DNA of 64,000 bases from Tilletia caries (GCA_032718865.1 JALUTQ010000004.1:2170001-2234000); one strand, 5' to 3'. Numbered from the stretch's first letter, positions 31,481 through 43,942 are shown. The notes: a model not told the origin generated them from the sequence alone. Translations and numbers: made by a program.

Positions 31481-31869
31481 CTGCCAGGTGCTGCCTGCCA
31501 GCACATGAGAAGACTAGTGAGTAGGGACTAAGGACAAGCAGTCTGCAGTAGTGATAAACCAGGATCTGAGAAGTGAGGGAAGGAGGATAGCAATGAACAG
31601 CATAGAGTAAAAATGAGCGGAACGTAAGAGACGAGAAGAAAATAAAATATGAGACATGAGAGGAGGTGACGGGGCGAGGCGAGGGGAAATGAGAGATGCG
31701 AAACGGCCATGGCATTTTTCGGCACCGGGCTGCACTATTTAAGGCAAAGGCAGCTCGAATGAACCTAAATGATGGCATCGATAAGTCTAACGCAGTCAAC
31801 AAAGATATCCAAGGCCGCTCGAAACGCGTTGACCAAGGATAACTGTTCACACTGTCGACCTTAATCTAC

Positions 31870-32061
31870 GTGGCCGGCCTTCTGAATCCGGCGAACATGA
31901 TCGACGAGCCTTGGATTTTGGATTCGACTCTCAACACGGCAATGAATGTCTTCGAGCTATGGATGCGACTTGAACAGGCACAGTCACGTAAATATGAAGG
32001 CGTGGTGGGAAGTGTATCGGAAGAGCCTCAAGACCCTTGGGGAAAATTATGGACGCATTAA
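31870..32061 (+). other. orphan coding-like exon
   Basis: The + frame reads LLNPANMIDEPWILDSTLNT, then AMNVFELWMRLEQAQSRKYE, then a stop. It looks like protein but lacks partners. Neighbouring + strand frames (32442-32651) do not extend it. Not recognised. Confidence 0.3.
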
Positions 32062-32864
32062 CTCCCCACCCGAACCCCAGGTTGAGCGCAGCCCTACAAC
32101 AACAAATCAGTGAGCCACCACGACCAGTAACACCTGGTCTAACAGGTATACCGATCGGGAATTTCAGGAAGCTGGTCTTCTGGCTGGAAACGACAGCCTA
32201 CACGAGGCGTCGACTTCGAGATTGACAGAGATCCAGCGCTGGGACAAGACCGTCGAAGTGCCCTGTACTCGCACCCGGATGCTGCTCCAGCCCTCGACCT
32301 GACAGTCCCAATCTTGAAGATTCTTCTTGAAGATCGAGCCTTCGTGGGCGCTGTAAACCAGCCTGCAGGATCAAGGAGCTATGAAAATTGAAATCTCCGC
32401 AACACGCGGCTTGACATACCACAGGGCCAACAATCTCCGACGTGCCGACGCTCAACGTGCCGATTCCGATAGGAAGTATGTTGTTAATAGCACTTCATAC
32501 TGTGCATGTGTGTAGCCTCGTAAATAATATTGACTTCTATCAACCGAATTCCATTACTACAGACAAGAGATGGTCTTTTACACTCTGTACAAAATGGTGG
32601 TCAGCGCAACCAACCGCGCCGACGTCACGTCGGAGAGCGCCCACCTCGTAGCCAGGTTCAAGCCTGGAACCAGCACACGATTTGTAAGATGTCCAGAGAC
32701 CAGAGACCATAGACACTTGTACCTGACCTCATTCGATTGACAATTTACAGCGCGCATACCTGTCAATGACTTTGGACGTGGACGTCCAGGGGGTCATCCT
32801 GTTTGGAGGAGAGAGGAAGGAGTTGATTACAGCACCGGCCATGCTTGCGGCGCCCTGAGAGCCG

Positions 32865-33260
32865 TTGACGCCAAAGGAGGTCGCAGAGGCGGAAGAAAAG
32901 GAGTCGATTCTCAAGGAGACGGAAGCAGCATTCAAGGCGGCTTCGGGTGCGGAACGACAGCGGCTGTACCTGATGTGGATCCGCAAGTGCGCATATATTC
33001 GGCGCGAGGCCGGCAGAGCCAAAAATATCAACGCCGCCAGCAGCTCAAGTACTGCCGTAGTGAGCTGGAGTCGGATCGAGCTACATTTTGGAAGCATAGT
33101 TGATGAAAGCGTTCCAGATGTTCGACGCCTCAAGAAAATCACTGACAGCAAGCCTTCTGCCCAGTATTTCCCATCGAGAGACGGCTATCCGAACTGGTCC
33201 ATCAGCTCTTGTGGTCAAGAGCATACGACGTTTCACCGAGTCGAGTTGCGAAATACGTAA
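32865..33260 (+). other. orphan coding-like exon, helical charged segment
   Basis: The + frame contains PKEVAEAEEKESILKETEAA and GAERQRLYLMWIRKCAYIRR, giving strong amphipathic-helix character, then degenerates after SRIELHFGS. The start at 32865 is not ATG. Decayed gene; function unknown. Confidence 0.35.
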
Positions 33261-33649
33261 GGCAGAGTCTTGCAGCCGGAGTTGACGCTGAGTGGACTTG
33301 TTTGCCAGGAAAGCCTCTCCACAACGAAAGCAAGATGCAGAAGATATTGGATCGATAAAGCTGTGCGCTGCAAGCTGTCTGAGAGGGTCATCGTGCGACA
33401 CAGCCATCAGGACCGTCTTGCGCTTGATGGACAATGCACCCGGGCCATGCGTCTCTTGTGAATGTATGCTTGCAAACCGAAGTCGTCTTAACCTTCATCG
33501 AGATCTTGGCGGTCAGCGTCGTTAGCTCCAGCGGCCGGAACGAGGTCCACGTTTTCTTTCTGACTCGTCAGCCAAGCCTTGTGGGCCTCGCTGAATGAAG
33601 CCAATAAAGAGGGGCACGGCATGTCGGATGTTTTTGCCGTGATTGTCAA

Positions 33650-34075
33650 TCGGCTCGGTGCTTTTGCAGCGTATATTTACCATCGCACTTCACGGGTGTT
33701 CGACCAAGGACCTTCCAAAGCTTTGACATGTAGGAGATGCGCCGCTCGCACGCGTGCCGAGCTCTTTTTGGACGAGGGCAGCGGAAGTGGCTCTGGCGGA
33801 CTTGCAGACAACAAATTTCGATTCCGAAGTGCTCAGATGGGGCAAGAATTTCGCCGCTGCTCCTTGACGCGGACATCTCGCCTTGAGCCTCGCTTAGAGC
33901 TATGAGAGCCTCCCGTTTTCGAAGGTATTGAGACCAGCTGATACCAAAATTTTGGCTGAACACAGTAAAAGCATGGATAAATAAAGGAGTCGAGAGCTGT
34001 GGCGAATTTCACGACGCCGGGGTGCAGTGGCAGAATTACTATCCCTGTAGCCTCTCGTTGTGCAGGCGGTATAGG
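33650..34075 (-). pseudogene. HPGVVK-containing fragment (SDR-like), copy A
   Basis: The minus strand reads ATGIVILPLHPGVVKFATAL, and the whole segment is clearly homologous at the nucleotide level to 56372-56690 on the + strand. The ...V.xLHPGVVK.. motif resembles the C-terminal part of short-chain dehydrogenases, but no Rossmann or YxxxK region is present. Downstream frames differ between copies, so neither is under protein-level constraint now. Confidence 0.4.
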
Positions 34076-34079
34076 TAAA

Positions 34080-34770
34080 TTTTGCACGGTCGCTCCAGCG
34101 ATCCCGCTAGGGGCAAATAATTCCAGTCCACATCCTCGAATGCGGCCGGATTGAAGACCTGGCCAGATATGAAAAGGGTTGCCATCTTGGACTACTCGAC
34201 TCGAACTATAGCGGGTTTGGCGATTCCCATAATATGAAGAAGAAACGCGGCGTGAAGGCTCACGCGAAAGTGTACCGGTGATAGTTGGCTACTTTCGGCA
34301 GCCAGAATCCTGCAATTGCACATGCTAAAGGACAATTCACCGTTCACAGTCTATTATACTTACCAAAGTCGCCCTTAAAACATGAAATCTCGTAGAGAGC
34401 CGGTGCTGCTTGGGGATGAACAAGTGTGTCAATTGCCTTCTGAAAATACAATTCCAGGGCAGTACCAGGACCGCATGTCGACTAAACATTGTTAGTCGAG
34501 TATCGAAGCGGTCAACACTTCGCGAGGTACATCTTTTGTGATGATCAATGAAGCGGGCTGGGTGGAAGCCGAGAAGGGTTTCTGCATGTATTCCTTCAGC
34601 TGGGAAATGTGTCGCAATTACCGCTCTGAAGCGGCATTCGCGCACATTTGTGGAGTGCAAAGTGCTTTACTAGCAGAAAGTGGGCAAAACACCTAATCGC
34701 CGAAACGTGGTCAACGGTTTGCTCGCTCGAAAAGTACTTCTCCTAACGGCCTTCCACCTGCGAAACACCC
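34080..34770. other. intergenic, nothing recognised
   Basis: AT-balanced sequence with only short frames. No TIRs or gene signatures seen. Confidence 0.5.
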
Positions 34771-34772
34771 TA

Positions 34773-34963
34773 CTGGAAGTGACTATAGTGGCTTTTTCAG
34801 CGAAAAGCCATCGAAAATTTTGCCTGGCTGAAATAGTAACTGTTATTTTTTTACAGTAGCTATATCTCACTTGATTATACTATTTGGCGCCGAGGTGACC
34901 CACTATGACTTGACTATACTATTTCGTGGAAAATTATTAACTCTAGTAGCTTGCCGAGCCTTG
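34773..34963 (+). repeat. ACTATAGTGGC-type repeat, subfamily 1 copy b
   Basis: Homologous along its length to 29880-30086, ending GCTTGCCGAGCCTTG. The 5' boundary begins abruptly at TACTGGAAGTGACTATAG with no partner TIR. Confidence 0.7.
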
Positions 34964-35360
34964 GAGCCACTCACTCAGCCCATAACCATCTACCGTATGC
35001 CCCACAACGCAGGGCACTGACCCATAAAAGGCGCCACCGGAAATATTTTATTGCCCCGAAAAACGTTGCTGCCACCGGTACGCGTACGCAAACTTCCGCA
35101 CGCTTGTATCACACTTTTACCGCGTACATCACCATGAGCAAGGCGATGAGGAAGATCAACCCCCAAGAAAGTACCGGCGCATGAACAACGTCAAAGAGCA
35201 GGCAGGCCCTATCGGATCCTCGCGCTCGGTAGAAACTAGAAAACCCCAAGCCCCTTAGATTTTAAGAGTGCGGATGCAACAAACGGTATCAAGGCTAGAG
35301 TCTAAACAGGGCTGGCAAAAGATCTTCGGACTCGACATACTTCGGCTGCGGTAGATTAAA

Positions 35361-35800
35361 AGATATGTTCTACTGCTCAGACTGTCCGAAGGCGTACACC
35401 AACGCCACAGGTCTATCGACGCACTGAGCAACGCGTCACAGTGACACCAAGCTACCATATGCTTGCGATTGCGAAGGATGCGATAAGGTGTACTCGACAA
35501 CAACCGGCTAAAAGGTGCACAAGAAACAGAAACACAGCGGCAACTCTTCACGCTTCCTTTACAACAAAAATGCGACTGTATTTCCAGACGCCGCATGGGC
35601 ATGGCCTGAAGCGGTACTACCGACAGATTCACTCGGGCAATCCAGAGTCCTTTTCGTGCAAGAAAATAGGCTGCGCTTCCATGTACGGTGTACGCCAGCA
35701 ATGCTGGTCTGAAGTCACACATGCGCAAACACAGCAGCGATCCTCACTACCACTGCTCCAACTGCATTCTGCAAAGCCAGGTTCCTGGCCCCTGCCTCGC
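35361..35800 (+). pseudogene. C2H2 zinc-finger array gene, decayed
   Basis: Successive finger remnants on the + strand: FYCSDCPKAYTNATGLSTH followed by TGA; YACDCEGCDKVYSTTTG followed by TAA and KVHKKQKHSG; GLKRYYRQIHSGNPESFSC; CKKIGCASMY; then AGLKSHMRKHSSDPHYHC. The spacing and linkers (TxxPYxC, HSGxP) fit a TFIIIA-type DNA-binding protein with about five fingers. At least two stops and two frame changes interrupt it, so no functional protein remains. Confidence 0.75.
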
Positions 35801-36408
35801 TCAGACTCCATACCGCAAAGCACAAATAGTCATGTCACCTCATCTCACTTTCCTTCTTCTTCATCTCTCCCACTTCCCCCTCCTACAGTCCTACCAGCGC
35901 AAAGTTTCCCTCCTAAGAATGACTCGGTGCTTTACGCTCTTTCGAGGAAAACGGATTGCAAAGTTCTTCACATGTCGTCAATCAAGACCCTTCGGCCCCG
36001 CGTATCCTCAAGGCCTCAACAGAATAACAGATCACCCACATCTGCTTGCACCTGTCGCATCGCCCGCTTGCTTGTAGGCTGTAGCTGTACAATTCGAACG
36101 TCTGATTGAATCCTGAAATGCACCATGCCTTCAGTCTTCCTCCTGATCTCTTCTCCGCCTTCCTTCTCCCTAAGTCATCGATTCTTCATTAATTGTTCAA
36201 GCATGTCTCCACCGAAATGTTACAGGCTTGCGGAGAATCTTCGCCGGGCAGCTTTGTGGATTGAGGGCGGTGAGAATCTTCCTCTCATCCCACTGCACGG
36301 TGAGATGACTGTAAAACAGCACGAGAAAGGAGACCAGCCTGACGGGGACGAATGCCACGGCGATGGTATTTTTGACAAAAGCGTAGAAAGAGGTCGACAA
36401 ATTTAGAG

Positions 36409-36625
36409 ATGCACTGCGGAGTTCCGCCGGAACTCCCCTCCTCCGCGACAATCTCTGCGGCATCTCCGCCGTGTCTTTTCAAAATAAAATCTCCCTCCCC
36501 GTCGCTGAAAGTGGTCAACCCGAGGGGGCATTTTCCTACCCCATTTGCGGCGGAGATGACCCGTAGCTCCGCCAATCTCCGCCCGTCTCCGCGGCATGTC
36601 CACCGGAACTCCCCTCCTCCGCTAC
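36409..36625. repeat. short CGGAG/CTCCGCC repeat, about 217 bp
   Basis: Both ends contain ...CCGCCGGAACTCCCCTCCTCCGC / CACCGGAACTCCCCTCCTCCGC as direct rather than inverted copies, with GGCGGAGAT words inside. It resembles a remnant of the CGGAG family. Termini not defined. Confidence 0.4.
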
Positions 36626-36808
36626 GAAGTGACTCATCTCCCGGCTCCCCCGAAGTCGACGACGCAATTACAGCTCTAATCATCAGCATCGTCCTTGTGA
36701 GCACTGTAGGAGCCTTCCTTGACCGTTCTGGAAGAGAAGCTGGTGAAGATTCGGTGCCAGTGAACCGTGAGGGTGCGTCAGAGATCATTCAGGAGGAAGG
36801 ATCGGCGT

Positions 36809-37579
36809 AAGGATGAGCACGGAGTAAGCTCCGGAGCGGCTTTGCCGGAGCGCCCCGGTTATCCGGGGTCGCACTCCGGGGGAGCCGGGAGTTCGCAGTG
36901 AGAATCAGGAGGTTACCTCAAGGTTGCCGGAGTACGGAGCTGGCGTTTGGGTATCGCAGGAAATTTCCCGGAGCACGGAGCTGACCTTCGGGCGTTGCGG
37001 AAACTTCCCCGGAGTACGGAGTAAGCACCTGTGATATGTGACGGAGTGCGGAGTTGACCCCTGAGTCCGGGGCGCTCCGGGACTTCCACGTTTTTTTTTT
37101 CATAAGGAAGATACTTTTCTATAAACATGGATATTTTGACGGTATTTTGGAGTCAGTTCTCAAAATTTGTTTCACAAATCTCATCTCGCAGTCTAAATCT
37201 GACCAAAACAGCTCTTCAAGCGCTCTCAGACTGTCCTCTTAAGCACAGATGTTACAAGCTTGATTACGAGCATACACATTTCTGGAATTGTACCATATTT
37301 CGAGATCTGTGAGATCATCTCCCGGAGTACGGAGCTCCCCCGGAATATCCGGGCTTCGTATCTGCGGAGTACGGAGAAGACTTTCTGAAACACTCTGCAA
37401 TTTGACGGAGCACGGAGTAATTTCCTGTGGCGCTCCCTATCTTGACGGGGTACGGAGTAAGATGCTAGGGTAACTCTAAAAAGAAGACGGAGCACGGAAC
37501 ACCACAGAAAGTCAGCGGAGCGCCTCGGATTATAGGCCCCGGAGTACGAAGCACTCCGGGGCGCTCCGGGCTCATCCTT
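36809..37579. mobile_element. CGGAG-array element with AAGGATGAGC ends, 771 bp
   Basis: Left end AAGGATGAGCACGGAG; reverse complement of right end AAGGATGAGCCCGGAG. Almost the entire interior except an AT-rich core (37090-37310) is CCGGAG(T/C)ACGGAGT in both orientations. No transposase. A target duplication is not visible (GGCGT versus GCGGT). Confidence 0.65.
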
Positions 37580-37592
37580 GCGGTGAGGCGCA

Positions 37593-37870
37593 GTGCGGCT
37601 CGAAGATGTGCACGTCGGTATGCATCTTATCGACGAGCAGGATCTCGAGGCCGAGGTGCTCCATGCTGATTCAACGACTGACCGCAAGCCCCAGCCCGCT
37701 CTGAAGCTTTCTTACGGCACTTGGCAGGGCCGCCACAAATTTGAACAAAACATCGGATGCACACCGGTCCAAAAGATCAAGATCGTAGCCCCCAAGACAC
37801 AGGTTCGTATATACACCCTCAAGCACAACTTTCACCAAGTACATTGGATCACCAGATGCAATGGCAGGAC
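37593..37870 (+). other. coding-like fragment, unassigned
   Basis: The + strand reads MHLIDEQDLEAEVLHADSTT, then PALKLSYGTWQGRHKFEQNI. Likely an exon of a decayed gene. Not recognised. Confidence 0.3.
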
Positions 37871-38159
37871 AGCTACTTCTAGCTTGCGATCAAAGTAAGG
37901 ACGGCCCCGGGGGCCGGGGTACATTGTCGGAGCACGTAGTCGGGGGTGGAGCTCCGTGCGAAGCTGGACCAATTCCGGCTGGCTCCATGTACGAGGAATT
38001 TAGATACCATTCCTGCGGAGTGCCTCGTCATTACCCGGGGCTGTACTTCTCAAAATTATTGCTCCGCGCTCCGGAAACAGACGTTCGCTTTGAAGAAGCG
38101 CCCCGTGCTTCGTCGGTTCGGAGCGCGCAGTTCCGCTAGAATTCCGCGACTGAAAAATG

Positions 38160-38250
38160 GTCCGGCCAAAAATCTCACCTGTCGGGTTCGATGCTGTGCC
38201 CACATTCTCAACCTCATCACGAAGGCGGTGTTGAAGGATTTTGGATTCTG
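38160..38250 (+). pseudogene. hAT transposase remnant
   Basis: Reads CRVRCCAHILNLITKAVLKD and then stop. It matches the highly conserved (I/V)RCxxHxLNLxxKA block that lies after the second catalytic Asp of hAT transposases. The rest of the protein is absent; upstream sequence is CTCCGCG-type repeat. Confidence 0.6.
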
Positions 38251-38560
38251 AAACGAAGACAAAGACAAGCACCGCAGCGTTCAGCGATCACGACGGCGAT
38301 GACGACGACAGGTCACAGGATCGATTGGAGTAAGTCAATTCTGATCCGAGTAGAAGCCAGAAGAACTTCGGTATTTCGCGTTTTGGCAGGATAATAAGTC
38401 ACAAACAAGAGGCTCGGCAATCAGCGCGAGGAAGAACGAGAGAGAAGCGGGCGGGGAGAAAATGGTTTTGGTTTTTTGACTATTGACATCACTAATACTG
38501 GCCTTGTCAGAGTGCCTTTGAGAATACCCCCCTGGAACCTGTGAAGAGCCTCTCCCATGG

Positions 38561-39020
38561 ATGTCTGACCACGACGTCATTGCTTACTTGGATTTGATGG
38601 CGCTGGATGGCTTGGACACAAGTAACCCTTCCAGCGGCAAGCGTCCCCGCCGCAACTATTTCCAGCTCTCGGACAGCGAAATGGATGGACGAGATCTACG
38701 AAGACAAGGACGAATATGGCCCCAGCTTCGATAGGCCCAGCAACCCCCGCACATCGGAAGACGATACCCGAGCGGCGTTCAGTCGCATGTAAACAAAGCG
38801 TCGTGTGAAAACTCCGTCACCCCCACCACCTCCGACGGACGAACTCCACGCTTTCGTGCGCACAGCCATCCTCGCCATGCTTCAGATGTTGGGTTACGGC
38901 CCCAAAGACACAGCGGTCATCGCCGACAATGGGTTCTTCTGCTTGATTCCCCTTCAATTCATCAATGCGGACCGCACCGAAGATAAGACGCAGGGCGGCG
39001 GGGCTCCATCCGTTGCTTGA
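38561..39020 (+). pseudogene. hypothetical gene with frameshift and stop
   Basis: The ATG at 38561 opens MSDHDVIAYLDLMALDGLDT, followed by SGKRPRRNYFQLSDSEMD. The frame then shifts to WMDEIYEDKDEYGPSFDRPS, stops (TAA near 38792), and continues PSPPPPPTDELHAFVRTAIL, then GPKDTAVIADNGFF, to a stop at 39020. The three segments are coherent in order, so I read one decayed gene. Family not recognised. Confidence 0.45.
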
Positions 39021-39089
39021 GTCCCTTCACATAATCGCCCACACTCTCACTAACTCACGATGAGCCGAACACTCCAGATGTTCATCGAC

Positions 39090-39937
39090 ACCGCCGCTTT
39101 TTTGGAATCGCACCGTACAAGGCAGAAGGAAATCTCTCGGAAATCTCTCGGAAATCAGACTTGGGAAGTGAAATCAATGAAATGAATGCGCCAGCACAGT
39201 GCGAACTGAATTGTTGGATCAGAAGAGACGACAAAAGAAGATGGAACAACGGGGGAGAGACAGTGATACTGCGGGGGGAGAGAGATGCGAACGACGTGTT
39301 TGTTGAAGAAGAAGAGTGAGAGAACTGCTGTGGGAGGGAAGGTCGGGTAAGCAACGGAAGATAAGACGATTCAGACGAGTGTGCTTACCTTCAGAGTCTT
39401 GATGTTGGCGAGCATGTTCTCAGCGGCTGCGACCGCTCCGTCCTTGATGTGGGTGAGCGCGTCAGACAAACGATTGATGCTGGCGCCTTGTTCCGCGATC
39501 GTAGTCTGAGCCTTGGCGAGCTCGGTCTTGAGGGTCTCGTTGTCTTTGATCATCGCGGCGATTTTGCTGTGAAGGTGAGAACAGACAGCGGGAGAAAGAA
39601 GTGTCCGAGAGGGAAGGAGGGGAACTCACGTCGACTGGCCGGAGATGGTTAGCCGTGCTTGCTCGTATTTGGCCGCAAGGTTGAAGAGGTGCTCGTACGA
39701 GCTCTTCGCGTCCGGTTCAGCGGTGTCGGGCAGCTTGGGTCAACGGAGATTGATGCTGCCGGCGTTGCTGGGGACGTTGACGATGAGGCCGTTCGACGCC
39801 TCGTTCGAGGCGTCGTAGTCGGAGATGTATGGGCCGGCGTTGCGGAAGAGAGGGGGGACACGAGGGGTGAAGGACTGCGGAGGAGTCTTGCGCTTGCCAG
39901 GGACGAGAGTGGAGGGCTTGTGATAAGCGCCCGACAT
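39090..39937 (-). pseudogene. coiled-coil hypothetical gene with premature TGA
   Basis: Starts MSGAYHKPSTLVPGKRKTPP at 39937 and runs to VPSNAGSINLR, then TGA, then PKLPDTAEPDAKSSYEHLFN and ARLTISGQST. A 62-nt GTGAGT intron leads to KIAAMIKDNETLKTELAKAQ and NRLSDALTHIKDGAVAAAEN, a clear coiled coil, ending at a GTAAGC donor after IKTLK. A short last exon near 39150-39090 is possible. Apart from the TGA everything is consistent, so decay is recent, or the stop marks an assembly or base error. Family unknown. Confidence 0.55.
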
Positions 39938-40059
39938 GATGGTTCTTGTGACTTGTCTGTGTGCTGCTGAAAGAGGTCCGAGCGGGATGTGGGGGTGAGG
40001 AATCTCATATCTTTTTTATAGGCTCTTCATTTCTTCCCGACTGCTCTCTTGTGTTCCCG

Positions 40060-40310
40060 AGGGAATGTACTGGGTAGCCTGTTAGTAAGGACAACCCAGC
40101 AAGTGAAAAGTGAGCAAGATGCAAGAGTGAATCGATGGCAAGAGGGAAGAATGCTAAGTACAAAGGACGTGCGAGAAGAGAAGGTGTGACTGAGGAAGAT
40201 GCGTGAGAAAGTGGAGGGACTGGTGTTGCTATGCAGAGGATAGTGGAAAAGAGAGGGAAAAGAGGTAAGGGCAGAAGATAAGATAATGACCACGTGGGTA
40301 AGACGCGTGG
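40060..40310 (+). repeat. dispersed purine-rich repeat, copy 2
   Basis: Related to 31200-31480 and 56090-56330; includes GGTGTTGCTATGCAGAGG, AAGATAAGATAATG and CCACGTGG in the same order. Confidence 0.45.
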
Positions 40311-41119
40311 TACCAGCACAGGGAATCGTTGCGCAACGATTCTCTTCAGCCCGCGGCCTTCAAAAAAAGTAATTCAAACTCCGCCTCGACTCTGCAGTTC
40401 GCACAGACTCCCCTGATACGATGACCTCTCGCCACCGGTCGTCTCCGTGACCAAAACACAGCATCAGTCATGAGCCACGCGCCCAAGTATCGTAATATTC
40501 CGCCGAAATTCTTCCGGGAAAGCCATGACGCTGATTAAGCTCTTCATCCTGCTCCGCCCTCCGTCTCTGTACGTATCTGACCTCGGACCATGCAGACTTC
40601 GGGAACTCGTCTTAGTGTCAATCCTCTCTTCCATTTTCTGCATCAATTACAGCGGTCGAAGCGGCAAGAGTTGCGAGTAGAGAATAAGCGGCTTGGCCGG
40701 CTGAATATCGCCTTAGCAAAACAATGAAATGCTCTGCTAAAACCGGATTGGATCTTGCTGGAGTCAGCGAGGGCCTGTCTCCAAAGCCACCGCCTACCAT
40801 TTGAGACACTCTTCAAAACGCCAAAATCGGAATTGGGGAGCTGCACCCGTTCATGCCACACGTGGTCATCGTTTTGTAACCAGCTATCCTCCTTGGCTTC
40901 AACACCAGGAAAGAGCACTTGTTGCGGCGAATGTACTGCCAGAAAACGATCTCGTCAACGCGCCCAGGCGACCAGGCATTGTATCTGGGCAACCCGGCGT
41001 GTTCAGCCGTACCAGAACTCCGTGGTCTTATTTTCGATGACAAAAATGCTTCATTCAAGCGGCGTCCCTACGCACAGGGCCTTTTTTCCTTCGGCTTTTG
41101 TCCCTGCATTCATCATTTG

Positions 41120-41590
41120 TAAGGAAAGGCGTCAACTCCGCGCTCTCGGCGGAGTTCCGGGTCCTCTGAGCCTCTGTACCGCGAAAACTCCGCCGATTTT
41201 CCTCCGCCGGAGGAGTGATCCGTACCGCAAAGGCTGACGGCGGAGTGGCGGACGAAAGTCAGAAGGGTTTGGCCTCCCGGGCCCTGAGCGCAGACGGAGG
41301 GGCCAACGGCCTCAGATTTGGCCTTTTTGCCGACTTAAGCATGTAATTCCAAAGTCTGAGACCAAGACTTCAGCCAGCAAGTTGGAATCGCAGAGGCGCG
41401 GAACTCCGCCGGAGGAAGCCGGACGGAGGAGACGGCCTCGGTGAAGACCATCCTGCTACGGCGGACGGAATGATACCGGCCTTGCTGACACCGCTGTCTT
41501 GGGGGGACGGAATGTTCCGCCCAAACATGAGCGCGAATTTTTGGCGGAGGTGGGCGAACGGAGGCGCGGAGTTCTCCGCGCCTTTCCTTA
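41120..41590. mobile_element. hAT-like MITE, TIR TAAGGAAAGGCG, 471 bp
   Basis: Perfect 12-bp TIR (TAAGGAAAGGCG / CGCCTTTCCTTA) followed by CTCCGCGC near each end. Flanks ATCATTTG (41112-41119) and TTCATTTG (41591-41598) form a 7-of-8 target duplication. Interior rich in CCGCCGGAGGA. No coding. Confidence 0.82.
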
Positions 41591-41598
41591 TTCATTTG

Positions 41599-42540
41599 CG
41601 GAGCCGGCTCCGCGCAAAGCCCCTACCAGACGAGCGTAAACACAGAGGTTTCTGCTCCGGTCCCCGCCTCTGCTCCCGTCCCGGTTTCGCCTCTTGCTTC
41701 TGTTCCGGCTCCATCTCGGTTTCACTTTTTATGGTAATAAAAGGTATCTCATCATAAGGGAGATGAGATTAAATATGGCGATGCAAAATAATCATGTTTA
41801 GGAACGTAGCTTAATTTGTTAATGTCTTAAATGACCAGTTTGGTGCATGCCAGTCTGAGTTCGCTCATTCTCGAGTGTGTGGTTAAATTAGGTTCGAAAG
41901 TGTTATGCCCCTCATTCCAGATACCTTCTTATTATATATAAAAAGAAAAGGGTAAGGGCACAGCCTTCCCCTGGTATTTGATTTTTATGAATTTACACAT
42001 TATTTTTTTACCTTAAAAAGTACCTGCCACAGCAAACCATGAAAGCGACAGGATTGCGGATGGGTTGAGGGTGGAAAATAAGGATAAGCCTCAAGTGCAG
42101 CTGGGTTGCGGCGCCATGAGACGACTGTGAAGCCGGCTTCTGCCCCCAGTTTTGTAGTTTTAGGTTATAGTCGGATTGCGGTTCGGTTGCGGTCCCATGC
42201 CAAGTCGAAAAGCTTTGTATGAGCAGCTGACCACAAAAATGCCATATACAATGTAGGCCGAGATTAATTTTGGAAGCAAAAATGCTTCTGTAGCATGCTG
42301 TTCAAAACACTTAGTTCACCTGTACGGCTCACTTGCTCGACCCTCGGCTGCGGCGATCTTTTTGTGGCGCCCTTTTAAAGTTAACCACAAGCAATAACCC
42401 ATTTTAACCGCCGCTCCACCGCAATCAAGCCGCATCTCACGGCTTACCGAGGTACCTACGCCCTTTACTCTTCATCATCATATGATAAAATGTGATAGTG
42501 TCTTAATGTATAACTTATATATGGCTTCATACGTTCTTTT
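41599..42540. other. AT-rich intergenic region
   Basis: Contains several GGATTGCGG/GGTTGCGG words (for example 42052, 42104, 42174 to 42196) that may mark another small repeat. No gene recognised. Confidence 0.45.
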
Positions 42541-43942
42541 TTAATGTCGCTTCTTCCGTTCTTTTTTGTTATCATGTGTCGATAAGATCATTACATTTAG
42601 GTCGGCTTTCCAAATTCCCATAATGCACCCTTTATACTGGTATAATATGAAGTCCTCGTATGTTTCGTCCGCTCCAGCCTCTCTGAAGGGCTCCGATAAC
42701 CTTGACAGGACACCCTTGCGGCGCCAATTCGATTGCCTAGGAGACCGTGGGATAGAAAGAATAGAAAAAGAGTAAGCGTCATTAGTCCGCCCAAGCCCCA
42801 AAAATATGTCCCAGCATGTACTCACAGCTCAGCCCAGTGGGCGGAAGCCCTTGGCTTTGAGCGCTTCGTTTCTACTACTGACGCATCAGCAGCAGTAGGA
42901 GCGGACGGCTAGGCCAGTTCAGGCCCAGGAAGCGGAGCTTCCGGTGCCGCCGAGATGGGCGGTGGTGGGTCTCGGGAGGCAGGCACAAGCGCGGAGGTGG
43001 CAGTCTCTCCTGTGTTGATAGGTGGGGGGTTGATGGACGACATGTAGGCTGGATGAGGTTGAAGAGGTGGTAAAAGCCAAGAACTTGGCCACGTCCTCGC
43101 CCGCGTCTTGGATCAGCCTGCGCACCGCCTCTACAATCCCAGCGTGGATCTCCGAAGGGTCGAACGAGCCCAGATCGATCGAGCCAGGGTCGGCCTGCAC
43201 GAGCACCGATCCAGGGTTGTGGATCAAGTCCGTCGCCGTCTTGAGATCGACGCCGTCCAAGAGGACGAGCCAGCGCGTCTTGCGAAGCCAAGGTGAGTTC
43301 GTCCCACAAGCAGCCGGGGCAGACGGGGCCACCATGGCCAATGTCGAAGGGTCGAGGCCCGCAGACGCTGCCGAGGCTGCAAAGGCAGACTCCAGGTGTC
43401 TCCGACCCGACTCCGGAACGAGAGAGCGGGAGGACGAAGAGTCGTGTTGAGGATGCGAGAGGGAGACCGGGAACCAATGCGACCGCTCAAACCAGGTCTG
43501 CACGGCGCAGCTCCGGTACGAGCCGTCCGTACACTCTTGACGGTGCACCGCAGCTTTGTCCCGGTCGACCTCCGCAACTCCGCACGAGCACAACCAGCCC
43601 GAGTACTTCTTGAGCAGCGCGTGTGGTGGGCCCGTGGGAGGCAGCGGAGCGAGATTCCCAGGTCCTCTGACATCCAACCTCGCCACGAGAGCACGGAGCT
43701 CCTTCCAATGAGCGGATACGTCGATCCCAGCATAGCCTGTAGTGATAGAAGGGAGTCGTGTGAGAAGGCGGCAGGGAGAAAGAAGAAGAAGAAGAAGGAA
43801 AGTCAGGCTGTGTATCGAAGTTCGCAGCTGAGCCAATGTATAATAACTTACCTGGAGCTAGTGGGCGGAGGTGTTGGATCCAGTCGGAGAGTAAAAGGAG
43901 CGAAGCAAAATGTGTGAAGGGTGTGGGATTTTCTGCGAGCTG
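42541..43942 (-). pseudogene. zinc-finger-like hypothetical gene, 5' end missing
   Basis: An upstream exon (43942-43852) reads AENPTPFTHFASLLLLSDWI. A 115-nt intron (43737-43851) joins it to GYAGIDVSAHWKELRALVAR. Next come YSGWLCSCG...HRQEC (Cys-x-Cys ... His-x3-Cys) and VQTWFERSHWFPV, an arrangement seen in transposon-linked fungal proteins with a degenerate C2H2 finger (tentative). After further sequence comes NTGETATSALVPASRDPPPP ... PELA, TAG, PSAPTAADASVVETKRSK, then a GTGAGT intron into the 42825-42541 exon. No start exon is present. The copia element lies 0.3 kb upstream and may have separated it. Confidence 0.45.

Noticed and set aside
38408..38420. GAGGCTCGGCAATC as a left terminus of the GCCGAGCC superfamily
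   Set aside because: No ACTATAG or CAGTTAC-type interior and no right end follow within several kilobases.
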